From Branchiostoma floridae (Eukaryota > Chordata > Leptocardii > Amphioxiformes > Branchiostomatidae): a stretch of DNA of 64,000 nt. The stretch is taken from NCBI RefSeq assembly GCF_000003815.2, contig NC_049980.1:18280089-18344088 (forward strand), in the 5' to 3' direction. The notes beneath the pieces were generated by a model, which saw only the letters and a list, made by a program, of their open reading frames with translations, made no database searches and was not told the origin of the DNA. Numbering within the stretch: the first letter of the stretch is position 1; the number at the start of each line of letters is the position of its first letter. Shown in pieces: positions 21,724 to 34,236 of the stretch. Made by a program: the position numbers and the translations under genes.

Positions 21724-22051
21724 AAACTATGTCAACTACCCAAGCTGCCCTAGGCCATAGTCTAGTTTTGCAGACTTCGTATAAGATACGTAACGTTTAA
21801 AATGTTAGCTGAGACAAAACTTAAGCTTCCCATTGAAAACTACAGGTTAGTAAACACATTGTATAAGTTCAATAATATTCAATAAGCGCAGTCATAGTGG
21901 TTAGTGAGCATCGAAGCCTTCATAAATTCCCATTTTATACCTGCGTATCTAGACTAATTTATCCCCACATCGCATGCGCCGTGACCCGGGTACCCCTGAT
22001 CACCCAAAGTGGGAGGGCGGCTGGATTACAGATTAGTGGAAGTGGGTCAAA
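21724..22051. promoter_or_regulatory. Candidate bidirectional promoter, kinesin/MRPL39 (copy B)
   Basis: Counterpart of 2351-2674. The NRF-1-like CGCATGCGC is kept at 21971-21979, but the surrounding 21880-22020 region is more diverged from copy A than the coding exons are. Confidence 0.4.
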
Positions 22052-23543
22052 ATGTCTCGTTTAAAATCGTTAATTGTGCCCTCTGTGAGGTGTATTGTGC
22101 ATAGACGATACTGCAGCACTGAGAGGGTAACCAACGCCTTGGTCACCGAGTACAGGAACGACATTTTCGAGGAGGAAAAGCGGCGTCAGCAGGGCATGGT
22201 GCGCAGACTGGAGAAGATCGAGGTCGTTCACGTGGGGCCCAACGACCCCGGCACCTTCATCATGAACAAGAACCTGTCCACACCCTACCACTGTGCCATG
22301 CGTGAGTACCTCTGCTAATCATGATATGACTGTTGTTGTAGGTCTGTTTATTACCGTCGGTAACTTGTCAACATCTCTCCCCTGAACCTACCCCCCCCCC
22401 CCCAGGGTTGGTGGGGAGGGGGGTGGTGGTGGCATTCTCAAGACTTTGGTTTGTTACACAGTAGTTCCAGCTTCAGTTTGGATAAAGCATCCAATCAAGA
22501 TTACTTACGCTACCTCCATGAAAAATGGAGGTTTAGTTTTTGATCTGACTCTGGACGGGCACAATCAGATACCAATAATACAACTTAGGGGGTAGTTTGC
22601 ATAGTTAATAAGATTTATATTTCTGTTGTTTCCATCACATCTTTGATACATGTGGCAGGTGAGACATATCTACAGATACCAATTATATCCTTGCAAACAC
22701 AAATCCTTACAGTAAATGTATTCTTTACATTAAGGATAGTGTTGTGATGATGTTATTGATTGATGATAAATTGTATGAGTTCTCTAATTTGTCACATTAA
22801 CCACCTTTTCAGACATCAGTGAAACCTACACCAAGTACTCTGTGCTTGCCATGGTGAATGGTGAACCCTGGGACATGTGGCGACCCTTGACAGAAGACTG
22901 CGAGCTGAGCTTCGTGCGCTTCCGTGACAAGCACCCAGAGGAGGCCAACAAGTCATACTGGCGCTCATGTGCCCTGATTCTCGGAGCAGTGATGGAGACA
23001 GCATTCAAGGACACGATTTATGTACAGCTTGCTCGGGCTCTTGAACTCCCCATTATTAAGGGCATGTTTGTATACGATGTAGACTTGGGCCTGAAGGACT
23101 GGACACCAACTAACGAAAACCTTCGTTCCCTGAGCCTGTCTGCAATCACCATGAAATCCAAGGACTTGCCATTTGAGAGACTTGAAGTGGACCCTAGCCT
23201 GGCCCTCAGGCTGTTTCAGCATAACGAGTACAAGCAGCGTGAGGTAGAGGAAAGGGTGCGGGGAGGTAGAGTTACTCTGTACAGAATGGGCAAATTTATC
23301 GATATCCATGATGGACCAATGATGTCAAAGTCAAGTTTAGTGTCAATGTTTACAGTAGCAGGGATACATGAGCTCCCAGGTGGGCTGTACCGTGTGCAGG
23401 CTATATCCCTTCCCCATGACTTCTATCTCCACAGCAGTGTGTGGAACAAACTGGTAAAGAGGGCTAGTGTCCCCCTAGTAGGGGACCTGAGTACTGCAGG
23501 GGTAGATGAGTCATGGAGGGAGACTAAAAGTTCAGCAGCATAA
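22052..23543 (+). CDS. MRPL39: Mitochondrial ribosomal protein L39 (copy B)
   Basis: Two exons, 22052-22301 (250 nt) and 22813-23543 (731 nt), encode 326 aa, with the same phase-1 junction as copy A. Exon 1 looks identical to copy A at the nucleotide level. Exon 2 differs by six amino acids (A/T, K/N, D/E, I/L, S/N, Q/E), with the first three around WTPTNENLRS and the rest around LALRLFQHNEYK. The AATAAA present after copy A is absent here because the stretch shortens to 'aaaaatcaaaagg', so a different poly(A) site would be needed. This copy sits in the contig that carries the downstream FATP genes. Confidence 0.95.
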
Positions 23544-23942
23544 TGTTGACATCTTTTTCAAGAAACCTTGTTATGTTAGGATTATTTTGAGGAAGAATTA
23601 TGTTTAGTAACAGTTTGCAGATACATATACATGTGACACTTGTGATCATGTATTTCATCAAAAATCAAAAGGCTTGCTAAAGAGATCCAAAAACATGTAC
23701 AATGATGTGTAAAACGGGTGCCACAATTTCACAACGCAGCATTTCTTTATTTTGCATTGTGATGTATCAACATACCATATGTGCATGTCAGAGTTAAGAC
23801 CAAGATACAGAATTCATTTTGTATGTTGCAACTGGCAATTTTACATGATATTCAGAAAAACACACAAGTCACTATCTACATTTCATGATTTTGACTGTAG
23901 AAGCTGCACAACACGCAGAATCATGACGATAGCCGATGATAG

Positions 23943-25535
23943 CTAGTCACATATGTCGATCTTCTTAAAGCACCAGGCATTCCAGGTGTTGGGCGCCCAG
24001 GAACAGGTATTGATCTTTCGACCATCCCCACATCCATGCCTGTATGTTAAAAGGATGGATAAATCAATGCATGAAGATGTCCAATGATGAAAATATCAAA
24101 TACAGAACACAGTGCATCGCCATCACATGTCCAATGTTTTCTTGGGTGTTCTTTTGTGAGATAACAATATTATATAGTATGGGTGTCAGATACGTATACT
24201 TCAGCTCTTTACCAACTCAGTCCTTAACTAATCAGTTACCATCTCGGACGAACACCCTAACCTAAACCCTGCTAAGTTGACCAGGTTCTTGGTCCGAGTT
24301 TGGTATTGAGTTTGGTATTGACTGAGCCAAGTTGGTAAAGGACTGAATCATCCTGATCCCTTGTAAAAGTCTTTCCAGAGGAACATATCAGACCTATCCT
24401 TACCTGCCAGCCTGCATAGGATATCTGGATGTCCTGTCTGACAGCCAGCCACAAGAACATAGCTCCAGCCCATCCTGCCATGCCTCATACAGCTGGTGGT
24501 AGGAGGCTACACTGGCGTTCTGTTCAGCGCAGGCCTGCACTGCCTCCTCATAGTCGTACTTATAGGAGCCAGCCGGCGAAGTTATGTGGAAGATGTGACC
24601 TGTTTAGATGATAGCATGCTTTAAACATAACCATGGGGGCACTACATCAACCTGATCACAACCACAAATTTCCATTATTACAGAACAATTTTCGGACATG
24701 TCCTAACGCTTAGGCTGTTTTGAATTAGAAGTAAAGCATACCCAGACTTGGCGACGTGCCACAGAGGTCGTCCTTGATTTTGGAAGCCAGGTCATCGCTC
24801 TGCGTCAGCTGACTCTGCAGTCGGGCACAGCACAGTTTGCCAGTTAACGTTTGATTGCCAGCCTCGTCAGTCTGTTGTTTGAGCTTACTCAGTTCAGCTT
24901 CCATAAACGTTGTTTTCTTTGTGAGGGTCCGGATGAGCTCTGAACAATTGAATGATAAAGCATTTTCGAGATTTAGTTTTAAATCATATGATATAGTGTA
25001 CAAAACTTGCATTGTTATACCATACAGCCAAATTGACTTACATGGAAAAAAATCGTATCTGACCGTGAATGTAAACATTGTTGCAAACCTAGTTATAAGG
25101 ACAGCAATCTATTGGGTTGTGTGAGTCGTTCTGTGCAGCAGCCTATCGCACATACATGTAACTTGCACTGGAACATAGTGCGCGTACTGACTTCTGCTCG
25201 ATGAATCAGGTCGGGGTAGTCGACCCCATTTCTTCGCCTTTCAGTAAATTTCCAATACTTGCCCCGCGTTTGTTCTTACCCTCTTGTGCCCGCACCACTT
25301 GCTCGGTCCTACCCAGGCGTTCCAGGATGTCAGCCAAGACCCTCTGCACCAGTGCCCCGTCCGTACAGACAGTGGCTGTTCTAGGGCAATACTTCACTGT
25401 TAGGCAGTCCTCTGTCTGGCCCTCTACTTCATCTAGCACCTTTTCTTGTACAGAGCCAGAAACGATAGCATAGCACAGAAGGAAGGCAAACGTTTTCGAG
25501 AAAACCCCTGTTGAAGCCATAGCCGTGGCTATCAC
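23943..25535 (-). CDS. Secreted coiled-coil protein with C-terminal Link module, copy B
   Basis: Exons 25280-25535, 24742-24939, 24404-24599 and 23943-24039 have exactly the lengths of copy A (256, 198, 196, 97 nt) and encode 248 aa. The signal peptide (MASTGVFSKTFAFLLCYAIV), coiled coil and Link module are all intact. Changes relative to copy A concentrate in the signal peptide and coiled coil (for example L/S, L/F, C/Y, AI/VL, E/K, V/G, E/R). The Link exons are almost unchanged, which suggests constraint on the binding module. Intron 1 is only 340 bp. The Link module predicts a glycosaminoglycan-binding, extracellular role; that is inference. Confidence 0.8.
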
Positions 25536-25785
25536 TGACTACGTGCTCGCTCAGTGATATATTATAAGGATTGCTACGGACTGATTTTGTCATCGATCTC
25601 TGAACTTCCCAGTTACATGTAGCAATCCCGTCGTCAGTTCCTATGAGCTTCTTAGAAATGTATCCATCTGTACTTTGTCTAGCCTGTGTTTACACAATCT
25701 GTCGCTGGCTAGGGTTAATGACCCCCTCCTCGCACCTGTAGGGCCGCCGCTAGGAGCGTGTCAGGCTATACATATTCTTTGTCAG

Positions 25786-26553
25786 GCTGGGATGGTTCAT
25801 CTAAAAGTGAACCAATCGAATCACGGGCAACCTGTAGTTTGCATTTAATACCTTTGCTCGGATCGGGTCAATCTACGGTTAACGATGTGCTGGCTGGTGA
25901 GACGTTGTTGTAACTAGAGACTGTTTTAAGTTAAAATTTATTACACTAAATCATTTTTATTCTTCAAATGACCATGGCTGTTATAAGTCAGGACGTACTC
26001 GTGGGTAAAAGCAGTACAAATATACCTCTGCTCAAAACAGCTGTGCATGTGAGTCAATAGCATGAAGAGGGAACCAATAAACAACACTTTAATAAGAAAG
26101 CAACCTTAGTGTCAACTTTAAAGTTAAGGCCCGATCAGCATAGGGAAACTTCTCTAAAGCGATATACATGTATGTACCGTTTACCATAGAGGTTTTATGT
26201 ACCGTTTACCATAGAGGTTTAAAAACCCTTCTATTTTACGATCACTTTGATTTCCCTTGCTTAATCTTGCTAGACTCCACTGAGAGTTGTAGTCACTGCT
26301 ATAGCTGAACCAAAACCATCCATTCTTTCTTCTATCTTTTTTTGTTGTTGTTGTTCTGGTGATTTCCATTCATTCTTCCCACTCATACAGGAACCTTGTT
26401 TCATGAAACACAGGTAGGAGGCTCGGAGGTCAAGAAGGCTCATCAAACAAGACCTGGTGAATGAATAACCGGCACAAAGTGGGTCAAAAGGCACGTATGA
26501 TACTCCAGCACCGACCCTGTATCCTGGCCTTAGTATAGAAACCTGAGGTGAAC
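25786..26553. other. Intergenic, Link gene to FATP1
   Basis: This is the divergent spacer between the minus-strand Link gene and plus-strand FATP1, and likely holds the FATP1 promoter. A 26-bp direct duplication (TACCGTTTACCATAGAGG core) lies at about 26170-26223. No gene is recognised. Confidence 0.5.
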
Positions 26554-29500
26554 ATGAAGCCAACTAGTGGCGGTGCGCTATATGCAACAGTCGGAGGTGT
26601 GTCCACTGCCCTTGTGGCCACCAGGGTACTGTATCCGTCCCTGTGGCAAGACCTGCGCTACCTCTGGATCTCCAATCGTGCGTCCAAACAGGTAACCAGG
26701 TATCTTTCAGTCGAACCCCCGATCACCATAGTGGACCGCTTTCTACACCAGGTTCAGCTCCAGCCAGACAAGCCCTTCCTCCTGTTCGAGGATGAAGTCT
26801 ACACCTACAGGGACGTGGACGTCATGTCCAACAAGGTGGCCAACTTCTTCCGGGGGGAGGGGTACAGGTGCGGAGACACCGTCGCCATGCTGATCTACAA
26901 CGAGCCGGCCTTCATCTGGACCTTCCTAGGACTGGCCAAGTTGGGGGTGAAGATGGCGTTCCTGAACACCAACCTGAGGACAAAGTCACTGCTGCACTGC
27001 TTCAACGTCTCGGAGGCAAAGGCTCTCATTGTGGGACAAGGTCAGTGGATATCATACATGTTGTTACTTCCTATAAGGGTCGAAGGTCATACATGCCTCA
27101 ATCCTGTAGATATAAGTATTTTTCGGCTTGCAGATAGCCCCAATCACTGCTTATATCATGTCAATATAGTAATGATTATGTATGAATGGCCATTTGAACA
27201 GAGTATTTGGTACTCTAAAAGGGGGCGAGCCGAAAAAGTCAAAGTTGGAAGGACAACGTTTCTTGTGTCTGTTCAGTCTCTTCATTGTACATATGTACAA
27301 TACATTGCCAGTTCGTTAACGTAGACTTAACAAGTTAGTGATGCCAATACAGTACAACGATGAACGAGTTTTAGCTCCCCCTTTCGATAACCCACAAACT
27401 TAAGGCCGAGAACACGGTATTTTATTTATCGCCCAGTGCCAACGACACATGCAGCGATAAAACGTAGTGCGACCGAAATCTTGAATCTTATGTCAACACT
27501 GTAACGTGGAAGCCAACGGGTATGAAACTGGCTAAACTGGACGTATAACAAATATTAATGAGTTTCAGGTCGTATGAATAAGATTGCCCAATCGGTGTAT
27601 AGATATCGATGCATCTTACTGTCAGCCTAGTGTGCGTCGGCTGCAGTTCCGCATGGCTTCGTGAGGCCGCATTAAAGCGAGAGTCAAAATAAAAGTAGTT
27701 TTTCAGTTATTTTGTTGATTGTACCCTCGACTTCAATATATGAGTTTAATGTGTTTGTCGTGCCTTTCTAGTGCACCCTACTATAATTCCATCCGCGTTG
27801 TCAGTCATATTGTGGTCCTTAACTACAGAAATCCCCATAGGCGAAAAACTATGTCTCTCGAAACCTGGTGACTAGTCTCTAAACAGACCCTATGGTGCCT
27901 GGCCAAAGGGAGTCAAACGAGCACTCCCTCTGCCGGCTATACTCCTTGGCCAGCTTTATCTTATGCGCCACCGTAGGATCTGCTTGGAGATTACTTGATG
28001 ACAGATTCCACGTTCGTATAATGTCTGGTTATACATATATTACATTTCTATGGCAATTGAACAAAACTGCAGATGTTACCAATTTGTTTTCTTTTATATT
28101 CCAGGAGTTGACTTATTTGAGGCAACTCTAGAAATTTTGCCGGAACTACAAGGACAGGGTGTAAGCATCTGGGTGCAGGGAGATGCAAATCCCACAGAAG
28201 GCATCCTATTATTGGACGAAAAGATTGCAACTTCGTCAGCTCAGCCAATCCCGTTCAAGTTTAGATCTTCCGTCGCGGGGAATGATGCTCTTGCCTACAT
28301 CAACACTTCTGGCACAACCGGTATTTTAGAATACTACAACTATTAAATAACTCAAGAACAATTTCCCAATGGAGTAACGTATAACTGAGCGCTAATGCGG
28401 ATATATTTGATATGCTTCTATGATATTCTAATCCATATCAACAAGAGCAGTGCAAGTTGTTGCCTTGGGACAACTTGCAACATAACACAGCGTTTTGAAC
28501 GAAATATAGACAGTGCAAGATAACACTGGTGACAAATGGAACAAGTGACTACTAGAATTCTAATATAGAGAGTGCTACGAGCTACAATCTACATGCAGCC
28601 CGATGACGTTCAACATTTATCATTTCCTGCAAATACTAGAACTTTTACTTTTACATATATCCCGTTCCACTCACAGGCCTGCCGAAAGCCGCGATCTACA
28701 GCTACGAGAAGGCGACAAAGTCGTCCTTCATGTTCACCTTTGCAGGGATCCGTTCTAGTGACGTGGTGTATGTCGTCACGCCCCTGTATCACTCCAGTGC
28801 CTTCGGCGTGGGCTTCACAACTGTCGTAGAGCACGGTAAGGCATAAATTTGCGCTTCCAGGTATGCCTTGACCGCCGAAAAGTTTAGTTACGATACAGTT
28901 GTATTTGATACCTATAGATCACTGATTTCCTCCTGTCGGCATTCAGGTGCAACCATGGCGCTGGCCAGGAAGTTCTCTGCGAGTCGCTATTGGGACGACT
29001 GTCGGAAACACAATGTAACCCTGCTCCTGTACATCGGAGAAATGCTGCGGTATCTATGCGTGCAGCCAAAGGTGTGTAGAAATAATACATCAATCAATTA
29101 TTCGCGGGTGCTGCTGATGCATGATGGCTGAAAAATCTCTCTGTGGGATGTGGTTATTGCGTTTATGGTCTAAATGTATTTTTGGTTCGTTACGTCTTTC
29201 CTATTTTAAGCGTTCGAACGACAGAGACCACAAGGTCCGGGCCGCGCTGGGAAACGGTCTGGCGCCGGCCGTGTGGAAGGAGTTTCAGGACAGGTTCGGC
29301 ATCAGGCAGATTGTGGAGTTCTACGGCGCCACGGAGAGTAACATCAGGCTGATGAACATCACGGGGAAGAGAGGGTCTGTGGGCATGATCTCTCCTCTGA
29401 TTCAGGTAAAGTTTGTATATCAGTAGCCTGGGTACCATACGGATAGTAGTTCGCCCCAACGTTTGTTATACACTACGTACAGTCGCCTCTCTGCAAGCGA

Positions 29501-32267
29501 ACATAGGAGCGAACTACTACCCGAATGATACCGAGGTTCAGTATATCAGAGGCTTTAATAATTATAGTCAGTTAGGGGTGGGTACCGGTACGGTGTACCG
29601 GTACAAAACCGGTTTTTCTTATTGGACCGGTCCAGAAAAACCGGACCTGAAAAAATTCGGTGCACCGGATGTTGGACCTATTGGAAAAGAAAACAAATAT
29701 TTACTGCTTATATTGTACCAGTCGCTGAATTTTCCAAGGTAACATGTAACAGTCCATATGCTCGTGGGTCACAGTCAGGCACCTTGGAGTGTGTATAGTG
29801 GAGTCTTCCTTCATAGTTTATATTTCGACCAAGTTTTACAGTAAATCATACTGATAAATTTTAAAACGCCAGTGGGAGTCAAATACTCCACAATACAGAT
29901 TTCGTCCTTTTTGCTACATGTAGCAAAAAGTACCGTTGTTTTGAGTATCGCCCATTCACAACTTCTCACATACTGAATCAGGTCCAGGTTCAGGTCCGGA
30001 CCTGGACCTGACCCTCTGGACCTGAACCTGAACCTGGACCTGAATTTTCTGTACCGGTACCCACCCCTACCTGCAACTAGGGCTGGGTATCGGTACAGCG
30101 TACTGGTACAAAACCGGTTTTTCTTATTGGACCGGTTCAGAAAAACCGGACCTGAAAAAATTAGGTGAACCGGATGTTGGACCGATTGGAAAATTAACAG
30201 ATTATTTTATCAGGCATCACACGTTTTGGCCCTTGCAGGTGGAAGAAAATATCAAGAGTGAAGTGGAGTAGTCAGTTTATAGTGATTTCTACCAAGTTTA
30301 ACAGCCACTCGCACAGGTGCAGTTAGCGTTGTAGGATTTTAAAACGCCAGTGTAAGTCTAATACTCCACCAAACAGATTTCTTTGTAGTGAAATGGACCA
30401 TTGATATGAGTCATAATGAATCAGGTCCGGACCTGGACCTGATCCTTTGGACCTGAACCGGACCTGGACCTGAATTTTCTGTACCGGTACCCAGCCCTAT
30501 AGTCAGTATGATTGCAGCCCTATCTGTGGTCAGCATTTTAACGTCACGTCTGAATGGTGGTATGGGAACTAGAATCGTAGCGGAGGCATATCCTTACTTA
30601 TTATCTATGGTACTACTACTAGCCATTTCCAGTGGTTAGTAATGGTTTGTGCTCGACTTTCTCTTACCTGTTTAGAACACCACCCCGTGTCCGCTCTACA
30701 TCTTAAAAGTGGATTTGGAGACGGGGCAGCCAATCAGGGATGACAACGGCTTGTGCATCAAAACACAAACAGGTCAGTTTGTGTTTGTATCTTCTTGAAA
30801 TCAATATCGTTAGCCAAAATTGTATTTTAATCTGAAATATGTAAGATTTTCCTTTCCACTGGGAAATTGATTATGACATCTATTAAAGATCCTGGATCAA
30901 AGTTAAGTCACTCGATAAGACCCTGGGAAACATTCTTGTTTTATTGGTCAACTGTGTCTGCACACCCCACGTACGTCCCATGGACAGATACATAAACAGA
31001 AGACCATTCCATTGACTACAACTCACAATCAGTCACCTATTTGCGCACAGGAGAGCCAGGGTTGCTGATCTGCCCCATCAGCAAAGCAGTCCCATTCCAG
31101 GGATACAAGGGAAACAAAGAGCTCACGGAGAAAAAGGTTCTGCGAGACGTCTTCAAGAAAGGCGACGCATACTTTGACTCCGGTGACCTGATGAAAGTTG
31201 ACAAGGACTATCATGTATACTTCGTAGACAGACTTGGTGACACATTTAGGTAGGAACTCCCGGCAAATGGGACGCATTTGGTTGTTTGTTGTTAAAATCC
31301 AACTAGATATACAACACTATTTTACATTCTGTCTAGACAGTACTTTGGCCGCCTTGTCTTCATAATCCTTGCAAGAGAATGTATCGAAATTTTCAGCCTC
31401 AAAGTTCTTTGCGAGTTTTGGTCGTGTTGATAACTTTGGAAAATTTAATTTTGTTTCTGAAACTGAAAATACTAACATCTATTCTTCATTAGGTGGAAAA
31501 GTGAAAACGTTGCCACTACAGAGGTTGCACAGGTGTTACATGACATGCAGGGCGTCGACGAGGTCAACGTGTACGGTGTGAAAGTGCCAGGTGCGTGTTC
31601 AATCAAGATATGTGAAAATACTTGTGCGAGTTGACTATCCGATTGAAGATTAACAGTATCAATTCGATTTAAATTGTTTCAAATTCGATCTAACACATCA
31701 TGATATGACTATGGTTATGAACTCCTGGTTCCAATAACACTGTAAGTTTGTAACTGAATGATCCGGTTTAATTCTGTGTTGGAGACATCTCGGTTGGGGC
31801 TGCACCCGTCTTTCGGAAGGGACCTAAAATAGGGATCCCGTGTTTGAGGAAGTACCTCAAGCACGTTAGAAATAATGGGCTATTGTTAATAGAGTCCGAT
31901 GAAAGAATGTCCCTATTTCTCAGCTAGAACGTTCCCTGTTTGTACAACCATCTCTCCAGGTTCTGAGGGAAGAGCAGGGATGGCCGCCGCCGTGGTTTCC
32001 AAAGACACACGTCCGGACCTTTCCCAGTGGTACGCTCACATCGAGTCCCGCCTGCCCAGCTACGCCAGACCGCTGTTTCTCCGGCTGACCAGAGAGATCA
32101 GCGTCACCGGAACTCTTAAACAGCAAAAGACACAGTTAGTCAGGGAGGGATTCGATCCGACTCAGATCAGCGACCCGCTTTATTTCAGGAATGATGATCA
32201 AAAGACTTATGTACCCCTGGACCTGGATCTGTATAGGAGGATTGCGCTCGGGAAGGCCAAGTTGTGA
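26554..32267 (+). CDS. Very long-chain acyl-CoA synthetase / fatty acid transport protein, SLC27 family (FATP-1 of cluster)
   Basis: Converts long and very long fatty acids to acyl-CoA using ATP, and so drives fatty acid uptake. Nine exons: 26554-27040, 28105-28320, 28677-28835, 28947-29071, 29211-29405, 30676-30772, 31051-31249, 31493-31590, 31960-32267. They total 1884 nt and encode 627 aa (human SLC27A2 is 620). An N-terminal hydrophobic helix spans about residues 8-28. The AMP-binding motif TSGTTGLPK is split over exons 2/3 (about 230-238). Further family motifs: [36 protein letters not shown] (about 467-473), DRLGDTFRW (about 486-494), ENVATTEV. The tail GKAKL fits a peroxisomal PTS1 (AKL). 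The usual WKGENV reads WKSENV here. Start chosen at the first ATG after an in-frame GTG; the start is supported by the identical exon-1 length in FATP-2. Closest to the SLC27A2/A6-type group, but subtype is not settled. Confidence 0.93.
29573..30069. mobile_element. hAT-like MITE 1 in FATP-1 intron 5
   Basis: The element begins TAGGGGTGGGTACCGGTAC and ends with the inverted form GTACCGGTACCCACCCCTA. The interior has short GGACCTG/CAGGTCC inverted repeats near its right end and no transposase. TIR style resembles hAT MITEs. The left flank carries TATAGTCAGT (29563-29572), which recurs right of MITE 2. Confidence 0.75.
30078..30499. mobile_element. hAT-like MITE 2 in FATP-1 intron 5
   Basis: Second, related copy: starts TAGGGCTGGGTATCGGTAC and ends GTACCGGTACCCAGCCCTA, with the same interior words (ACCGGTTTTTCTTATTGGAC). 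It follows MITE 1 after 8 bp. The right flank is TATAGTCAGT (30498-30507), overlapping the element end by two bases. Confidence 0.75.
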
Positions 32268-32307
32268 CGGTGTTTTCCGATACTGAGTGATCCTTGTCCA
32301 GATATAA

Positions 32308-32484
32308 ATTGAAGCTACAAGCAGACTGAATAAGTAATTGAAGCTACAAGCAGACTGAATAAGTCATTGAAGCTACAAGCAGACTGAATAAGTCATTGAA
32401 GCTACAAGCAGACTGAATAAGTCATTGAAGCTACAAGCAGACTGAATAAGTCATTGAAGCTACAAGCAGACTGAATGAGTCATT
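32308..32484 (+). repeat. 29-bp tandem repeat just after FATP-1 stop
   Basis: Six copies of a GAAGCTACAAGCAGACTGAA-containing unit start at 32311, 32340, 32369, 32398, 32427 and 32456. They are nearly perfect; the first spacer reads GTAATT instead of GTCATT and the last unit ends TGAGTCATTT. The array starts about 40 bp after the stop codon, so it probably lies in the 3'UTR. Confidence 0.97.
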
Positions 32485-32660
32485 TGGCAGTGATACCAAA
32501 ATGTGCAATCGTTATAGTAATTTGCCAATATCATTTCATCGTACGCAGGTTACGTTGACGAATTGGATTTTTTGTCGTACTTGGTAATGGCACACCTCGG
32601 TTGATTATAAAACGTGCAACGTTATGTTGACTCTTCCTTGTCTGTTTATTTTGTTTCTAA

Positions 32661-33884
32661 AGGTCCCCTCTCACTTGACGTGGGGCACGCTTGCGGCATT
32701 GCTGCGTTCGTTCACTGCGGCACTGTTGTGTTAATTTCGCCGATTTTGTCTTGCACTCACACGGACGTGCGGCACTGTTGCGTTTCTAAATGAACATGCT
32801 ATTGACAATTGCAGCGTTGTCAATTTATGAAAAATCACCGTAAAATGATGAGAATGCCCCCAAATGAGATTTATAATGAAAAGATTTCCCTTATGATAAT
32901 GAATTATATGGTACATATGCTATAAATAACCTTGAAAGACTTTTACAGTAAAGGAAATGACCCGAATGAACAGACACGAACCATATACCAGATTTGACTC
33001 CATGTGTACGTTTTGCACCATGTAACGCTATGTGTTCTGATGTATGTTTATATGTTTATAAAGCTCCTTGATGTTTATTCACCAATTTTGCAAATTTTTA
33101 AAATGAAAATGTTTGATATTTCATACTTTTTTGTATGACGCGGAGTATTTTCATTGTCGGCGGATGGCTTGCCAGCCTATTGATGATGTCTAAGTCTATC
33201 ATATTTGTAAAAAGTGAGAAAAATATGGCCCATGGGTCCGAATAACTGCAATTTTGTATTTTATCGGCGGCAGCCTACCAGCAATGATTACACTGCTTGT
33301 AACGTTATAACGCAAACTCAAAAGCAAACGTCATCATATCACATAAATAATTTGTTTTTGAACGTTGTTTTTCCTTACATCCGTAGGTTAATCGATGAAC
33401 CAGTTACTTATTTTTTTGTTTTCAAGTATAAAATACTGACCTACTTTCCATTAAATAAATCAAAAGATGTATTTTTAAGTTAACTCTGAATACGCATACA
33501 AGGTAAGTTTTGTGGATTTCGCAATGCTGTAACTGGATCGAAAACCGCTGTAAAATTATTAGAAATGCATCTAAAATAGCTTTTCGGTGATAAAAGGATG
33601 TTTACTTTTGATTCTTGGTGTAAAATAGGCAAAATATATCCTTGATACTGTTTGGGGCATGGTGGCGGCACTGTGGGGGCATTGTTGGGGCACCGTTGGG
33701 GCATCTTGCCACTTGCGTTATTTTTAAACTTTTTAAAAAACGTCGCGCTTGCTTGCGGCACCTCTAGGTTTGCTTGCGGCACCTCTAGGTTTCGTGGGGG
33801 CACCTCTAGGTTCCGTGGGGGTACATCTGCGTTTTCGAACGCAGCAATGCCGCAAGCGTGCCCCACGTCTAGTGAGAGGGGACT
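32661..33884. mobile_element. Non-autonomous TIR element, Harbinger-like (1224 bp)
   Basis: Terminal inverted repeats of about 50 bp: the left end starts AGGTCCCCTCTCACTTGACG; the right end, read inversely, AGTCCCCTCTCACTAGACG, both followed by TGGGGCACGCTTGCGGCATT. TAA sits on both outer sides (32658-32660 and 33885-33887), fitting the TWA target site of PIF/Harbinger elements. Near the right end are four 21-bp repeats (GGCACCTCTAGGTT core, about 33751-33834). Open frames across these repeats are not genes. No transposase is present. Confidence 0.85.
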
Positions 33885-34236
33885 TAAATTGGCGGGTTAC
33901 GCCGATTGGTGGAGATACAGGATAGACAACAAATACAAATATATTCAAGTTGTGGGTTCATCGCTCTTGCGTAATTTCTTAACTCTTCAAACGACAAGAT
34001 CAATGGACAGATGTGTCTTTCTGAAAGGGTAATAGCTTACGAGCACTCGAGGACAATAGTCATTTTTAAATCCACTTTTCTGACCTATAAGCTGAGGTGG
34101 GCCAAACGAACTCTGATAGGTCCCTTACGTGTTGATAAGATGTTTTCTGCATAAGAAACCCAGGTGAAAGGTGGTCAAAGGTCACTGTGGGTAAAGTTCA
34201 TGACATCAAACTAAGTCAATATTGACAGCCCCAAGA

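Larger units (their letters stand above)
19328..25785. repeat. Duplicated segment, copy B
   Basis: Counterpart of 1-9038. Exon lengths of all three genes are identical to copy A, and noncoding DNA aligns closely with scattered substitutions and small indels. Unlike copy A, this copy belongs to the contig that continues into the FATP cluster without a gap (14514-46544). Confidence 0.95.

Noticed and set aside
33480-34032. ORFs with heptapeptide repeats (ACGTSRF-like)
   Set aside because: The periodicity comes from four 21-bp DNA repeats near the end of a TIR element; it is present on both strands and lacks a domain.
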